Below, piece by piece: positions 16,382 to 28,025 of a stretch of DNA of 33,139 bases. Numbering within the stretch: position 1 is the first letter of the stretch; each line of letters begins with the position of its first letter. Source of the stretch: Bacteroidota bacterium (lineage in GTDB: Bacteria; Bacteroidota; Bacteroidia; JAADEI01; JALVCQ01); contig JALVCQ010000086.1 of assembly GCA_027009805.1 (NCBI GenBank), positions 1-33,139 on the forward strand. Direction: 5' to 3'. Under the pieces are notes generated by a model. That model was not told the DNA's origin and did not search any database. It saw nothing but the letters and a program-made list of their open reading frames with translations. The translations under genes were made by a program, and so were the position numbers.

Positions 16382-16984
16382 ATGGCACGATATAGAGGAC
16401 CCCGCTCACGATTGGCTCGGCGCTTTCGCGAGCCCATCTTCGGCCCCGACAAGGCCCTGACCCGTAAACCGTATCCCCCAGGGCAGCATGGTGTGCGAAA
16501 ACGCCGTATGAAATCGTCGCAATACGGCCGTCAGTTGATGGAAAAACAAAAACTCCGCTATACCTACGGTCTGCTGGAAAAACAATTCCAGAACCTGTTT
16601 TATAAAGCGGAACATCTGCCGGGCATGACCGGGGAAAACTTCCTCAAATTGCTGGAAGCCCGCCTCGACAATGTCGTCTATCGCATGGGATTCGCTCCCA
16701 CCCGGGCCGCCGCCCGTCAGCTCGTAAACCATCGACACATTGTGGTGAACGGACGCGTGACCAACATCCCCTCCTACTCGGTAAAACCCGGCGATATCGT
16801 CGAAGTGCGCGAGCGCTCCAAAACCCTTCAGTCAGTGATCAGCTCCGTGAGCCGACGAAAAGATCATTCATGGCTGGAAGTGGATGAAGCCCGCCTGAAA
16901 GGAAAGTTTATTCGCTATCCCGAGCGGGAAGAAATCCCCGAAAAAGTGGAAGAATACCTTATCGTCGAGTTCTATTCTAAATAA
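16382..16984 (+). CDS. rpsD: 30S ribosomal protein S4 (cysteine-free type)
   Basis: S4 nucleates 30S assembly and lines the mRNA entry channel. It has 200 residues, including YPPGQHGVRKRRMKSSQYG and an S4 RNA-binding domain near RLDNVVYRMGFAPTRAAARQ and HIVVNGRVTNIPSY. No cysteine is present, so the N-terminal zinc site of some S4 proteins is missing. In bacteria studied, S4 represses the alpha operon; a cognate pseudoknot was not identified here. Confidence 0.98.
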   Translation: MARYRGPRSRLARRFREPIFGPDKALTRKPYPPGQHGVRKRRMKSSQYGRQLMEKQKLRYTYGLLEKQFQNLFYKAEHLPGMTGENFLKLLEARLDNVVYRMGFAPTRAAARQLVNHRHIVVNGRVTNIPSYSVKPGDIVEVRERSKTLQSVISSVSRRKDHSWLEVDEARLKGKFIRYPEREEIPEKVEEYLIVEFYSK

Positions 16985-17003
16985 TTTTTAAGCAGACGTG
17001 ATT

Positions 17004-17999
17004 ATGGCAGAATTTCAAGCAAAACCGGTCGAAACGCTTCAAAAACCCAATAAAGTTTACATCACCCCGCTCGACAGCCATTACGAACAAATTGAAATCT
17101 ATCCGCTGGAGCGAGGATACGGCCTGACGCTCGGCAACGCGTTGCGGCGGATTTTGCTCTCGTCGTTGGAAGGCTATGCCGTAACGCATCTGCAGGTGGA
17201 AGGGGTGCATCATCTGTTCTCATCGGTGGATGGAATGGTCGAAGACGTCGTCGAATTGATGCTCAACGTCAAAGGCATCCGTTTCCGCCCTTACGGCGAA
17301 CAGGACTATGAGGTGATTCGGGCCGAATTTTCAGGCACCAAGACCATCACCGCCGGTGAGCTTCAAAAATTCTCGTCGGTGTTTGAGGTGTTGAACCCCG
17401 ACCATGTCATTGCCCATATCGACCGGACGGTGCCGCTGAAACTGACCATCGTCGTGGGAAAAGGACGCGGCTACCGAACCGCCGAAGAAAACAAAACCGG
17501 CCGAGAACCCGAAGGACTCCTGGCCATCGACTCGAACTTCTCTCCCGTCAAAAAAGTGGCCTATCATGTAGATGACTTCCGCATCGGGCAAGACACCGAC
17601 TATGATAAGCTCATCCTGAAAGTCCAAACGGATGGGTCGGTATCCCCTTCCGAAGCCGTCCAACGGGCCGCCGCCATCCTCATCGACTATGCCTCCATCG
17701 TGGCCAATCCCGACCAATACGGCGAACATGAAGAAGAAGAGGAAAAAGAAATGGAAGAACTGGTGGATATGGCGGAAGTCTTTCAAATGCCCATCGAAGA
17801 ATTGGACCTCAATGCCCGGGCATACAACTGCCTCACATCCGTGGGCATCAAAACCGTCGGTGAACTGGTCCAATATTCCGAGGAAGAGGTGATGAAGTTC
17901 CGCAATCTGGGTAAAAAATCGCTCGAACTGATTAAAGAGCGTCTGGCTGAAAAAGGCTTGAAACTTGGAATGCATATTCCTCAACAAACTGCGAAATAG
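17004..17999 (+). CDS. rpoA: DNA-directed RNA polymerase subunit alpha
   Basis: The alpha subunit starts RNA polymerase assembly and contacts activators and UP elements. The ATG at 17004 (MAEFQAKPVETLQ) gives 331 residues; a GTG two codons upstream (16998) is possible but less likely. The N-terminal domain has ERGYGLTLGNALRRILLSS; the linker is strongly acidic (EHEEEEEKEMEE); the C-terminal domain (about 255-325) has ELDLNARAYNCLTSVGIKTV and FRNLGKKSLELIKERLAEKG. Its place before rplQ is conserved. Confidence 0.98.
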   Translation: MAEFQAKPVETLQKPNKVYITPLDSHYEQIEIYPLERGYGLTLGNALRRILLSSLEGYAVTHLQVEGVHHLFSSVDGMVEDVVELMLNVKGIRFRPYGEQDYEVIRAEFSGTKTITAGELQKFSSVFEVLNPDHVIAHIDRTVPLKLTIVVGKGRGYRTAEENKTGREPEGLLAIDSNFSPVKKVAYHVDDFRIGQDTDYDKLILKVQTDGSVSPSEAVQRAAAILIDYASIVANPDQYGEHEEEEEKEMEELVDMAEVFQMPIEELDLNARAYNCLTSVGIKTVGELVQYSEEEVMKFRNLGKKSLELIKERLAEKGLKLGMHIPQQTAK

Positions 18000-18008
18000 C
18001 CAACGGTT

Positions 18009-18494
18009 ATGCGACACGCCAAACGCATCAATCACCTGGGACGAAAACGGGGACACCGCCAATCAATGCTGGCCAATCTGGCCACCCAGCTGATTCTTCA
18101 TAAACGGATTACCACCACGGTGGCCAAGGCGAAGGCCTTGCGCAAATACGTCGAGCCCGTGATGACCCGCGCGAAGGAAGACACGCTTCACAACCGACGG
18201 ATGGCCTTCCGTTACCTCCGCCACAAAGCGGCCGTTAAAGAATTGTTCGATGAAGTCGCCGACAAGATTGCCGAACGCCCCGGCGGCTACACCCGCATCC
18301 TCAAGCTGGGCACCCGCCTCGGAGACGCCGCCGAGATGGCCCTGATCGAATTGGTGGACTATAACGACACCTACACGGCCCGAAAAGAGAAAAAGCGGCG
18401 CCGTTCGCGACGGCGGGGCAAAAAGTCGAAAGAACAAACCCCTGCCGCCGCTTCTCCTTCGCAGGAATCTTCCGACGACGCTTCCGAGGAATAG
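18009..18494 (+). CDS. rplQ: 50S ribosomal protein L17 with extended tail
   Basis: L17 is a large-subunit protein near the tunnel exit. The core (residues 1 to about 117) has [20 protein letters not shown] and [19 protein letters not shown]. The total of 161 residues exceeds a minimal L17 because of a low-complexity tail that is first basic ([13 protein letters not shown]) and then Ser/Glu-rich ([13 protein letters not shown]). Such tails are seen in Bacteroidota L17. It closes the ribosomal cluster; carA follows after 6 bp. Confidence 0.97.
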   Translation: MRHAKRINHLGRKRGHRQSMLANLATQLILHKRITTTVAKAKALRKYVEPVMTRAKEDTLHNRRMAFRYLRHKAAVKELFDEVADKIAERPGGYTRILKLGTRLGDAAEMALIELVDYNDTYTARKEKKRRRSRRRGKKSKEQTPAAASPSQESSDDASEE

Positions 18495-18500
18495 TCCGTC

Positions 18501-21205
<2,705 letters not shown>

Positions 21206-21213
<8 letters not shown>

Positions 21214-22120
21214 ACAGCCTCATCATCCACCTCGGGAAGGATGGTGGCGGAGAATGCGCCGGCGGTTGGGCAGCCTCTACCACGTCGCCGTCTATCGGGA
21301 AGACTTCGAGCCGCGGCGAAGCTATTCTTTCCACCCGTGGAAACTGCTGGTGGTGATGCTTTTTGTCGCAGGGTTGATTGTCCTGGGCACGGCGGCATTG
21401 ATCGCCTACACCTCTTTGCGGGAATATATCCCCGGCTATCCCGCCATTGAGACCCGACGTCGGGTGTTGGAGTTGATGCGCACCACCGACTCCCTCCAAG
21501 ATGTGATTAATAAGCAGGTGGCGTATCTGGATGCCATGCAGCGCAGCCTCTTTGACCATTCTCCTTTTGAAGAAGAGGATGCCAGGGAAGATACCGACTC
21601 TTTTGCGCCGATGGACGTCAAGCCCGAAGCGTTGGCACCCACCGAAGTGGAGGTGGAATTTCGCCAGTCTTATGAATCTTCGTTCCTGCAGTCTTTTCGG
21701 GCAAAGTCGGGCGGGGAACGCTATTTCCCGTTCTTGCCGCCGGTCATGAAGGGGTATAAATCGTCCGATTTTGATCCAGCGATTCGACATTTCGCTATAG
21801 ACATCGCTACGCCCGACCGGGCCCTCTTTCGGGCAATCGCCCCCGGACGGGTGGTGTTTCGAGGCCTCACACCGGCGTTTGGACACGTCGTGGTCATTCA
21901 ACATCAAGGTGGGTTCGTGTCGATTTTTAAGCACTGCGCAGCGGTTTTCCCAAAAGTGGGTAATTTTGTGCACGCTGGAATGCCAATTGGAAGAGTGGGA
22001 TCGACGGGTGAGCTAAGCACCGGCCCCCATTTGCATTTTGAGCTGTGGCTCAACGGTGTGCCCCTTGATCCTTCACATTTTATTAAATTATCACCTGATG
22101 TTTGGGAAAAAGAAAGATAA
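21206..22120 (+). CDS. M23 family metallopeptidase (membrane-anchored)
   Basis: A 304-residue peptidoglycan hydrolase of the LytM/M23 type. There is a basic cytoplasmic start, a transmembrane helix (about 47-70, LLVVMLFVAGLIVLGTAALI), a linker with some coiled-coil character, and a C-terminal M23 domain. The zinc site looks intact: His195 and Asp199 (HFAIDIA), His243 (FKHC) and His275/His277 (HLHFE). The enzyme likely cuts cross-bridges in the periplasm. Its last 23 bp overlap the bactofilin gene; M23-bactofilin pairs are known to act together in cell-shape control. Confidence 0.9.
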
Positions 22121-22529
22121 CGGAACCGTGGGTGCCGCACCGGGAACAATCAACATTATTGGTCCCGACACCACGATCTCCGGCGAGGTCACGGCCAAAA
22201 GCAATATCCGCATCGACGGAACGTTGCAGGGAAATATCCGCACACAGGCCCGCCTGATTCTGGGTGCCAAAGGAACAATCGAGGGAGACATCTGGTGTAA
22301 GGAGGCCGAGCTTTCAGGGCATGTGAAAGGCAATGTGTATGTGCGGGGCCTGCTGGTGCTCACGGCTACCGCCCGGATCACCGGCAATATCGCTACGATG
22401 CGTCTTAAAATCATGGAAGGGGCACAATATAATGGGGCGTGTGAGATGGGGGAAAAAAGCGTGAACGCCCATTTTGAGGAGAAAAAGCATGAAAAAGTCA
22501 CGCCTGCCCGATCGAAAGTGGTGGCATGA
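22098..22529 (+). CDS. Bactofilin (polymer-forming cytoskeletal protein)
   Basis: Bactofilins form beta-helical filaments on the inner face of the membrane and recruit cell-wall enzymes. The start at 22098 (MFGKKKDNGTVG) gives 143 residues; the frame is open further upstream inside the M23 gene but that part lacks family features. The body shows repeated beta-helix turns: ISGEVTAKSNIRIDGTLQGN, then AKGTIEGDIWCKEAELSGHV and TARITGNIATMRLKIMEGAQ. The tail is Lys/Glu-rich. The overlap with the peptidase and with atpZ suggests co-translation. Confidence 0.93.
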   Translation: MFGKKKDNGTVGAAPGTINIIGPDTTISGEVTAKSNIRIDGTLQGNIRTQARLILGAKGTIEGDIWCKEAELSGHVKGNVYVRGLLVLTATARITGNIATMRLKIMEGAQYNGACEMGEKSVNAHFEEKKHEKVTPARSKVVA

Positions 22530-22716
22530 TTATGCACGGCTTTCCCATCTTGGCTTTCAGATCGTGGCGGCGGTGTTGTTGGGGGTAGGGCTGGGATATC
22601 TCATCGATTCTGTTTTCGCGTCTAAATATCCACTCTTCACAATCGTTGGAGGGGCCCTGGGTATTTTTGCCGCGCTTTTCAGCGTGGTTCGCACATATGG
22701 CAACGGGAAAAAGTAA
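22489..22716 (+). CDS. atpZ: AtpZ/AtpI family protein
   Basis: A 75-residue protein with two transmembrane helices (about 21-41 and 46-66: GFQIVAAVLLGVGLGYLID and FTIVGGALGIFAALFSV), the layout of AtpZ, which is thought to help assemble the c-ring or carry Mg/Ca ions. The start at 22489 is preferred over one five codons upstream. GAGGAG at 22476-22481 is one of the few Shine-Dalgarno-like sequences here; it lies within the bactofilin gene, which overlaps by 41 bp. It opens the ATP synthase gene set. Confidence 0.85.
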   Translation: MKKSRLPDRKWWHDYARLSHLGFQIVAAVLLGVGLGYLIDSVFASKYPLFTIVGGALGIFAALFSVVRTYGNGKK

Positions 22717-23080
22717 ATGGTTGTGGCGTGCAGCCGGCGTCGCCGGTATTCTGGTGGGGGCGGCCCTGGATATGTGGCTGGGCAACCCCTGGCCCTATCT
22801 GGCCGGCATGGTGCTGGTGTTGTGGGTGGCGGCCACGCTGTCGATGCTGATCACAGCCCGCTATCTGTTGGCCGCGCCTAAGCATTTCATGGCGGCCATG
22901 GTGGGCGGCATCCTGATGAAAATGCTGGCGGCCACGGCGGTTGTGATGGTGGTGGTGAAAGTGATGGAAGTCAAAACATGGCCGGCGGTTGCCACTATGC
23001 TCATCGCCTATTTCACCTATACTTTCCTCGAAATTCGGATGCTGACCCGAATGGCGAAATCCTCTAACTATTCCGCATGA
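22697..23080 (+). CDS. AtpI-like small membrane protein of the ATP synthase operon
   Basis: A 127-residue protein from the ATG at 22697 with four hydrophobic segments (WLWRAAGVAGILVGAALDM, YLAGMVLVLWVAATLSMLI, VGGILMKMLAATAVVMVVV and ATMLIAYFTYTFLEI). It occupies the place of AtpI between AtpZ and the a subunit, which suggests a role in Fo assembly, but sequence identity to E. coli AtpI is not evident. It overlaps atpZ by 20 bp and atpB by 4 bp. A longer frame starting at 22646 exists inside atpZ. Confidence 0.65.
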   Translation: MATGKSKWLWRAAGVAGILVGAALDMWLGNPWPYLAGMVLVLWVAATLSMLITARYLLAAPKHFMAAMVGGILMKMLAATAVVMVVVKVMEVKTWPAVATMLIAYFTYTFLEIRMLTRMAKSSNYSA

Positions 23081-24126
23081 GACATTGGCTGGTTATTCTC
23101 TGGGCGTTGTGGCTGCCATGGAACAGCATGGCGGCGGATGCAGAGCATCCGCATGAAACAGCCGACGAACATTCGCAAGAAGAAGGCATCGGTCAGGTGA
23201 TTGTCCACCACCTGCTGGATGACTATCAATGGCACTTTTTCTCTTACGGCGATCTGCATGCCACGCTCTACCTGCCCATTATCGTCTATCATCAGGGGCA
23301 TGGCTTGAAAGTGTTTTCGTCACGCCATCTTTATCATAGCCCCGATCACACCTATCAGGGCATTCAATTGCATCACGACCGGCTGGCGGCCGCCGACGGG
23401 GCCATGCTGCTGGACTTCTCGATCTCGAAAGTGGTGGTGGGCCTTTTGCTGACAGCCCTGTTGCTGTTGTGGGTGTTCCGAAAAGTGGCGCGTGCGTATG
23501 AAAAACGGCTGGTGCCTGCCGGACTGCAAAGCTTTATGGAGCCCATCGTGTTGTTTGTCCGAGACGATATTGCCGTGCCGTCGATGGGAACCGACAATGC
23601 CCGCCGATTTACGCCCCTGCTGCTGACGTTTTTCTTTTTCATCTGGTTTGCCAACCTGCTGGGACTGTTGCCGTGGGGACTTAACCTCACAGGAAACATC
23701 GCCGTGACGGGGGCGCTGGCCTTGCTGGCATTGATTGTGATTAACGTCAACGGCACCAAAGACTATTGGGTGCACATCTTCTGGACGCCCGGCGTGCCGT
23801 GGTGGCTGAAGGTGCCGCTGCCCGTGATGCCGCTCGTGGAGTTTCTCGGCATTTTCACCAAACCCTTTGCGTTGATGATTCGTTTGTTTGCGAACATCAC
23901 CGCAGGACACGTGCTGATCCTCAGCACCGTCAGCCTCATTTTCATCATGGCGAAGCTCCATCCACTGGTGGGATACGGAACTTCGCTTTTTTCCATCGGA
24001 TTGGGACTTTTCCTCTTTGGATTGGAATTGCTGGTGGCCATATTGCAGGCCTACATTTTTACCATTCTCGTGGCCGTCTTTATCGGGATGGCCCTCGAAA
24101 CCCATCATCACGAAGAAGCACACTAA
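23077..24126 (+). CDS. atpB: ATP synthase F0 subunit a
   Basis: Subunit a forms the two proton half-channels next to the c-ring. It has 349 residues, longer than E. coli AtpB (271), because of an N-terminal extension: a signal-peptide-like start (LVILWALWLPWNSMAADAE) and a His-rich periplasmic portion to about residue 110. The membrane part carries the essential Arg269 in ALMIRLFANITAGH, followed by GLELLVAILQAYIFTILVAV. The His/Glu-rich extension is typical of Bacteroidota. atpE lies 20 bp downstream. Confidence 0.95.
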   Translation: MRHWLVILWALWLPWNSMAADAEHPHETADEHSQEEGIGQVIVHHLLDDYQWHFFSYGDLHATLYLPIIVYHQGHGLKVFSSRHLYHSPDHTYQGIQLHHDRLAAADGAMLLDFSISKVVVGLLLTALLLLWVFRKVARAYEKRLVPAGLQSFMEPIVLFVRDDIAVPSMGTDNARRFTPLLLTFFFFIWFANLLGLLPWGLNLTGNIAVTGALALLALIVINVNGTKDYWVHIFWTPGVPWWLKVPLPVMPLVEFLGIFTKPFALMIRLFANITAGHVLILSTVSLIFIMAKLHPLVGYGTSLFSIGLGLFLFGLELLVAILQAYIFTILVAVFIGMALETHHHEEAH

Positions 24127-24134
24127 ACCCCTAA

Positions 24135-24395
<261 letters not shown>

Positions 24396-24413
24396 AACCC
24401 CGTAAAGGCCTTC

Positions 24414-24437
24414 GGGGGGCGGGCCTGAACGCCCCCC
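24414..24437 (+). promoter_or_regulatory. Stem-loop between atpE and atpF
   Basis: GGGGGGCG (24414-24421) pairs perfectly with CGCCCCCC (24430-24437) around the 8-base loop GGCCTGAA. It is followed by ATTTTAAA, too few T residues for a good terminator. This is the only gap above 40 bp between rpsL and atpG. It could be a partial terminator or a barrier to 3' exonucleases that raises the atpE-to-atpF ratio. Confidence 0.6.
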
Positions 24438-24456
24438 ATTTTAAACCGCACGCATT

Positions 24457-24942
24457 ATGGAACTGTTGCTTCCCAAGTTCGGCCTCTTCTTCTGGACGCT
24501 GGTAATCTTTCTTGTCCTGCTTTTCCTGCTGAAAAAGCTGGCATGGCGTCCGATCCTCAATGCATTGGCCGCCCGTGAAGAGCGCATCGCCGCCGCTTTG
24601 CAGAAGGCGGACGAAGCCCGACGGGAATATGAACGCCTGCAAAAAGAGCGGGAAGCCATCATGGCCGAAGCCCGAGCCGAGCGGGACGCCCTCCTGAAGG
24701 AAGCCCGCATGCTGAAAGACCGACTGCTGGAAGAAGCCCAGCAAAAGGCCGTCGAAAAGCAAAAACAAATTCTGGATGAGGCCCGGCGGCAAATTGAAAA
24801 CGAACGCCTGAACGCCCTGACCGCCCTCAAAAAAGAGGTCGGCAGCCTGGCCGTCGAAATGGCGGAAAAAATCTTACGGGAGGAACTGAAAGAACGCGAA
24901 GCCAAAATCGCCCACATTCAGCGCCTTATCGAACAAAACTAA
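24457..24942 (+). CDS. atpF: ATP synthase F0 subunit b
   Basis: Subunit b is the peripheral stalk. It has 161 residues: one N-terminal transmembrane helix (FGLFFWTLVIFLVLLFLLKK), then LAWRPILNALAAREERIAAA and a long charged helix to the end, the classic bacterial b pattern. The AREERI segment is conserved across the family. It is separated from atpE by 61 bp with a stem-loop and from atpH by 12 bp. Confidence 0.96.
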   Translation: MELLLPKFGLFFWTLVIFLVLLFLLKKLAWRPILNALAAREERIAAALQKADEARREYERLQKEREAIMAEARAERDALLKEARMLKDRLLEEAQQKAVEKQKQILDEARRQIENERLNALTALKKEVGSLAVEMAEKILREELKEREAKIAHIQRLIEQN

Positions 24943-24954
24943 ACTCCGGCGGAT

Positions 24955-25506
24955 ATGAGTGCCCTTCGCGTGGCACGCCGATATGCGGCGGCCCTTTTGA
25001 TGCTCGGCAAAGAGCAAAGCGTAGAAGACCGCCTGGCCGAAGACGCCCGCCTGGTCCTCGAAGCAGGTGCCCAAAGCCCACAGCTGCGCAACCTGTTGAA
25101 ATCGCCCATCATCTATCGAGATAAAAAAGACCGCATCCTGCGGCGTCTCTTTGAGGGTAAAGTGCACGACATCACCCTGCGCTTTATCCGCATTATGCTG
25201 CGGAAGCGCCGTGAAGCGTATTTGCTGGATGCCTTCCGGCAATACGTGGAACTGTATAAGGCTGCCAAGAAGATAGCGGACGTGCTGGTGGTCCTCCCTA
25301 CGCCGGCGGATGCCCCGTTGATGGAATCGCTGGAACGGTGGCTCCGCACGTTGCCGCCGTTGCAGGATAAGCAGCGGTTGAACGTCCGCACCGTCGCCGA
25401 TGAGGCCATTATCGGCGGGGTGATGACGGAGTTTGAAGGCTATAAGCTGGACCGGAGCGTGCGCACGCAACTGGAAAGATTCAAAAAGGCTTTTTCCTTA
25501 TCATAA
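24955..25506 (+). CDS. atpH: ATP synthase F1 subunit delta
   Basis: Delta joins the b stalk to the top of the F1 head. It has 183 residues with the helical N-terminal domain (ALRVARRYAAALLMLGKEQS) and the C-terminal signature around EAIIGGVMTEFEGYKLDRSV, a good match to IGGLVIRIGDKVIDGSV-type endings. It lies 12 bp after atpF and 13 bp before atpA. Confidence 0.95.
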   Translation: MSALRVARRYAAALLMLGKEQSVEDRLAEDARLVLEAGAQSPQLRNLLKSPIIYRDKKDRILRRLFEGKVHDITLRFIRIMLRKRREAYLLDAFRQYVELYKAAKKIADVLVVLPTPADAPLMESLERWLRTLPPLQDKQRLNVRTVADEAIIGGVMTEFEGYKLDRSVRTQLERFKKAFSLS

Positions 25507-25519
25507 AACATAACGAGTC

Positions 25520-27100
25520 ATGGTGAATATTCGACCTGATGAAGTCGCCGCCATCCTTCGGGAAGAGCTGGCCGGCGTTCAAGATGAAGCACGCCTCGAG
25601 GAGGTAGGTAAAATCCTCCAGGTCAGCGACGGGATTGCCCGAATTTATGGCTTACGCGGCGCCAAATCCGGCGAGTTGTTGGAGCTGGACCATGGTGTGA
25701 CGGGTATTGTGTTGAACCTTGAAGAAGACAATGTCGGGGCTGTGCTGTTGGGGCCCTGGGACAAGATTCGGGAAGGCGACGAAGTGCGCCGGACCGATCG
25801 GATCGCTTCGGTGATGGCCGGCGACGGCCTGATCGGCCGGGTGGTCAACGCCCTGGGACAACCCATCGACGGAAAAGGACCCATTCAGGGCGAGCTGTTT
25901 GAAATGCCGCTCGAACGCCGGGCACCAGGTGTCATCTATCGGGAGCCGGTGAAAGAACCCCTCCAGACAGGGATTAAAGCCATCGACGCCATGATCCCGA
26001 TCGGGCGCGGACAGCGGGAGCTCATCATCGGCGACCGCCAAACCGGAAAAACCACCATCGCCCTCGACACCATCATCAATCAGCGCGAAAACTACGAAAA
26101 AGGCGAACCGGTCATCTGCATCTACGTGGCCGCCGGACAAAAAGCCTCCACCATCGCGCAGATCGTGAAAGTGCTCGAAGAGCACGGCGCCATGGACTAT
26201 ACCATCGTCGTGGCCGCTTCGGCCTCGGAACCGGCGCCGATGATCGTCTATGCACCGTATGCCGGATGTGCTATCGGCGAGTATTTCCGGGACACCGGAC
26301 GCCCCGCGCTGGTGGTCTATGACGACCTGTCGAAACAGGCCGTGGCCTATCGGGAAGTGTCGTTGCTGTTGCGGCGCCCGCCCGGACGGGAAGCCTACCC
26401 GGGCGATATCTTCTACTTGCACTCACGCTTGCTTGAACGGGCCGCTAAAATCATCGGCGAAGACAGCGTGGCCGCCCAGATGAACGACATCCCGCCTTCC
26501 ATCAAAGACCGGATTAAGGGCGGCGGATCGCTCACGGCCCTGCCCGTGATCGAAACGCAGGCGGGCGACGTGTCGGCATACATCCCCACCAACGTCATCT
26601 CCATTACCGACGGCCAGATATTCCTCGAAGCCGACCTCTTTAACGCAGGGGTGCGCCCCGCTATCAACGTCGGGATATCCGTCTCCCGTGTGGGCGGAAA
26701 CGCCCAGATTAAGTCGATGAAAAAAGTGGCCGGCACGCTGAAGCTGGACCTTGCGCAATATCGGGAACTGGAAGCCTTCGCCAAGTTCGGCTCCGACCTT
26801 GATGCCGCCACTAAGTTTGTCCTCGACAAAGGGGCCCGATTGGTCGAGCTGCTCAAACAAGATAAGTTCTCGCCGCTGCGGGTTGAAGACCAGGTGGCCC
26901 TTATCTACGTGGGCACCAAAGGGCTGTTGATGGATATTCCCGTGGAGAAAGTGCAGGAGTTCGAACGCCGCTTTCTGGAAATGTGTCACCTGAAACTGTC
27001 CGAAGAGCTGCGTCAGATTGCCGAAGGCAAGTTTAATGACGAGCTGGCGGCGGCGTTGGAAAACGTGGCCAAAGACGTCATTGCCCAGTTGAAAAGCTAA
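25520..27100 (+). CDS. atpA: ATP synthase F1 subunit alpha
   Basis: Alpha carries the non-catalytic nucleotide sites of F1. It has 526 residues. The P-loop GDRQTGKT is at 171-178, the Walker B-type [16 protein letters not shown] follows, and the signature [17 protein letters not shown] is intact. The arginine in [10 protein letters not shown] is the conserved arginine finger that reaches the beta-subunit catalytic site. Beta (atpD) is not downstream; atpG follows after 12 bp. Confidence 0.98.
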   Translation: MVNIRPDEVAAILREELAGVQDEARLEEVGKILQVSDGIARIYGLRGAKSGELLELDHGVTGIVLNLEEDNVGAVLLGPWDKIREGDEVRRTDRIASVMAGDGLIGRVVNALGQPIDGKGPIQGELFEMPLERRAPGVIYREPVKEPLQTGIKAIDAMIPIGRGQRELIIGDRQTGKTTIALDTIINQRENYEKGEPVICIYVAAGQKASTIAQIVKVLEEHGAMDYTIVVAASASEPAPMIVYAPYAGCAIGEYFRDTGRPALVVYDDLSKQAVAYREVSLLLRRPPGREAYPGDIFYLHSRLLERAAKIIGEDSVAAQMNDIPPSIKDRIKGGGSLTALPVIETQAGDVSAYIPTNVISITDGQIFLEADLFNAGVRPAINVGISVSRVGGNAQIKSMKKVAGTLKLDLAQYRELEAFAKFGSDLDAATKFVLDKGARLVELLKQDKFSPLRVEDQVALIYVGTKGLLMDIPVEKVQEFERRFLEMCHLKLSEELRQIAEGKFNDELAAALENVAKDVIAQLKS

Positions 27101-27112
27101 TCCCCCCTTTTC

Positions 27113-27988
27113 ATGGCAAGCCTGAAGGACCTCCGGAAGCGGATTGCTTCCATCATCTCCACCCAGCAGATCACCCGGGCGATGAAGTTGGTGTCTGCCG
27201 CCAAGCTGCGGAAAGCACAGGAGCGGATCGTGACTCTGCGCCCGTATGAGAACAAGCTCTCGGAAGTGGCGCAATACTTGCGCGGCAGCGTGGATGAACA
27301 TTCGGAGGTGTTTCCGTTGTTTCAGCCGCGCCCGGTGCGTCGGGTGCTGGTGGTGTTGGTCACTTCCGACAAGGGGCTGTGTGGTGCTTACAACTCCCAG
27401 TTGACGAAGTTCGTGAAAGCCCACATGGACAAAAATTATCCCGACCCGTCGGTGGTGGATTTTATCGCCGTCGGGCAAAAGGGATTGCCGTTTTTGCGGA
27501 AAAACAGCTATCAAGTAGTGCGGGAGTTGCCGCATTTTCTGGCAAAATTTGACTTTGACAAAGCGCGGCAACTGGCCGATGAGCTGGTGGAGATGTTCCT
27601 GGCCGGACGTTACGACCGGATCGAAATCGCCTACAACCGTTTCAAAAACGCCCTCGTCTATATCCCTTCGGTGGACCGGTTCCTTCCCATTCCGGAGGCC
27701 GAAGCCGCCGAAGAAACCAAAGTGCAGCCCAACTTCCTTTTCGAACCGTCGGAAGATGAACTTCTAAAGGTGTTGATTCCGAAAATCCTGCGCACACAAC
27801 TGTTCCGGATCTTTGCCGATGCCACCACGGCCGAACACGGCGCCCGGATGACCGCCATGGACAACGCTACGGAAAACGCTTCCGAGTTGATTCGGGCCCT
27901 GCGCATCGAATACAACAAAGCCCGTCAGGCGGCCATCACCAAAGAACTGAGCGAAATTATCGGCGGCGCCAACGCCCTGGAAGGATAA
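27113..27988 (+). CDS. atpG: ATP synthase F1 subunit gamma
   Basis: Gamma is the central rotor shaft. It has 291 residues with the N-terminal helix SLKDLRKRIASIISTQQITR, MKLVSAAKLRKAQ, the middle TSDKGLCGAYNSQ, and the C-terminal signature ARMTAMDNATENASELIRAL. It ends the ATP synthase run. atpD and atpC, which in Bacteroidota usually form a separate operon, are not in the window. Confidence 0.97.
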   Translation: MASLKDLRKRIASIISTQQITRAMKLVSAAKLRKAQERIVTLRPYENKLSEVAQYLRGSVDEHSEVFPLFQPRPVRRVLVVLVTSDKGLCGAYNSQLTKFVKAHMDKNYPDPSVVDFIAVGQKGLPFLRKNSYQVVRELPHFLAKFDFDKARQLADELVEMFLAGRYDRIEIAYNRFKNALVYIPSVDRFLPIPEAEAAEETKVQPNFLFEPSEDELLKVLIPKILRTQLFRIFADATTAEHGARMTAMDNATENASELIRALRIEYNKARQAAITKELSEIIGGANALEG

Positions 27989-28025
27989 GCGCCGCTGCTT
28001 TTGGGATCATTAGATGTAGCGGCTC

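Noticed and set aside
16998-17003. GTG start for rpoA two codons upstream
   Set aside because: The ATG at 17004 gives the common MAEF-type N-terminus; nothing in the sequence favours the GTG.
21961-21968. TAATTTTG inside the M23 gene as a promoter for the bactofilin gene
   Set aside because: It matches the -7 consensus but codes for part of the peptidase domain, has no -33 partner, and several such matches are expected by chance in a window of this size.
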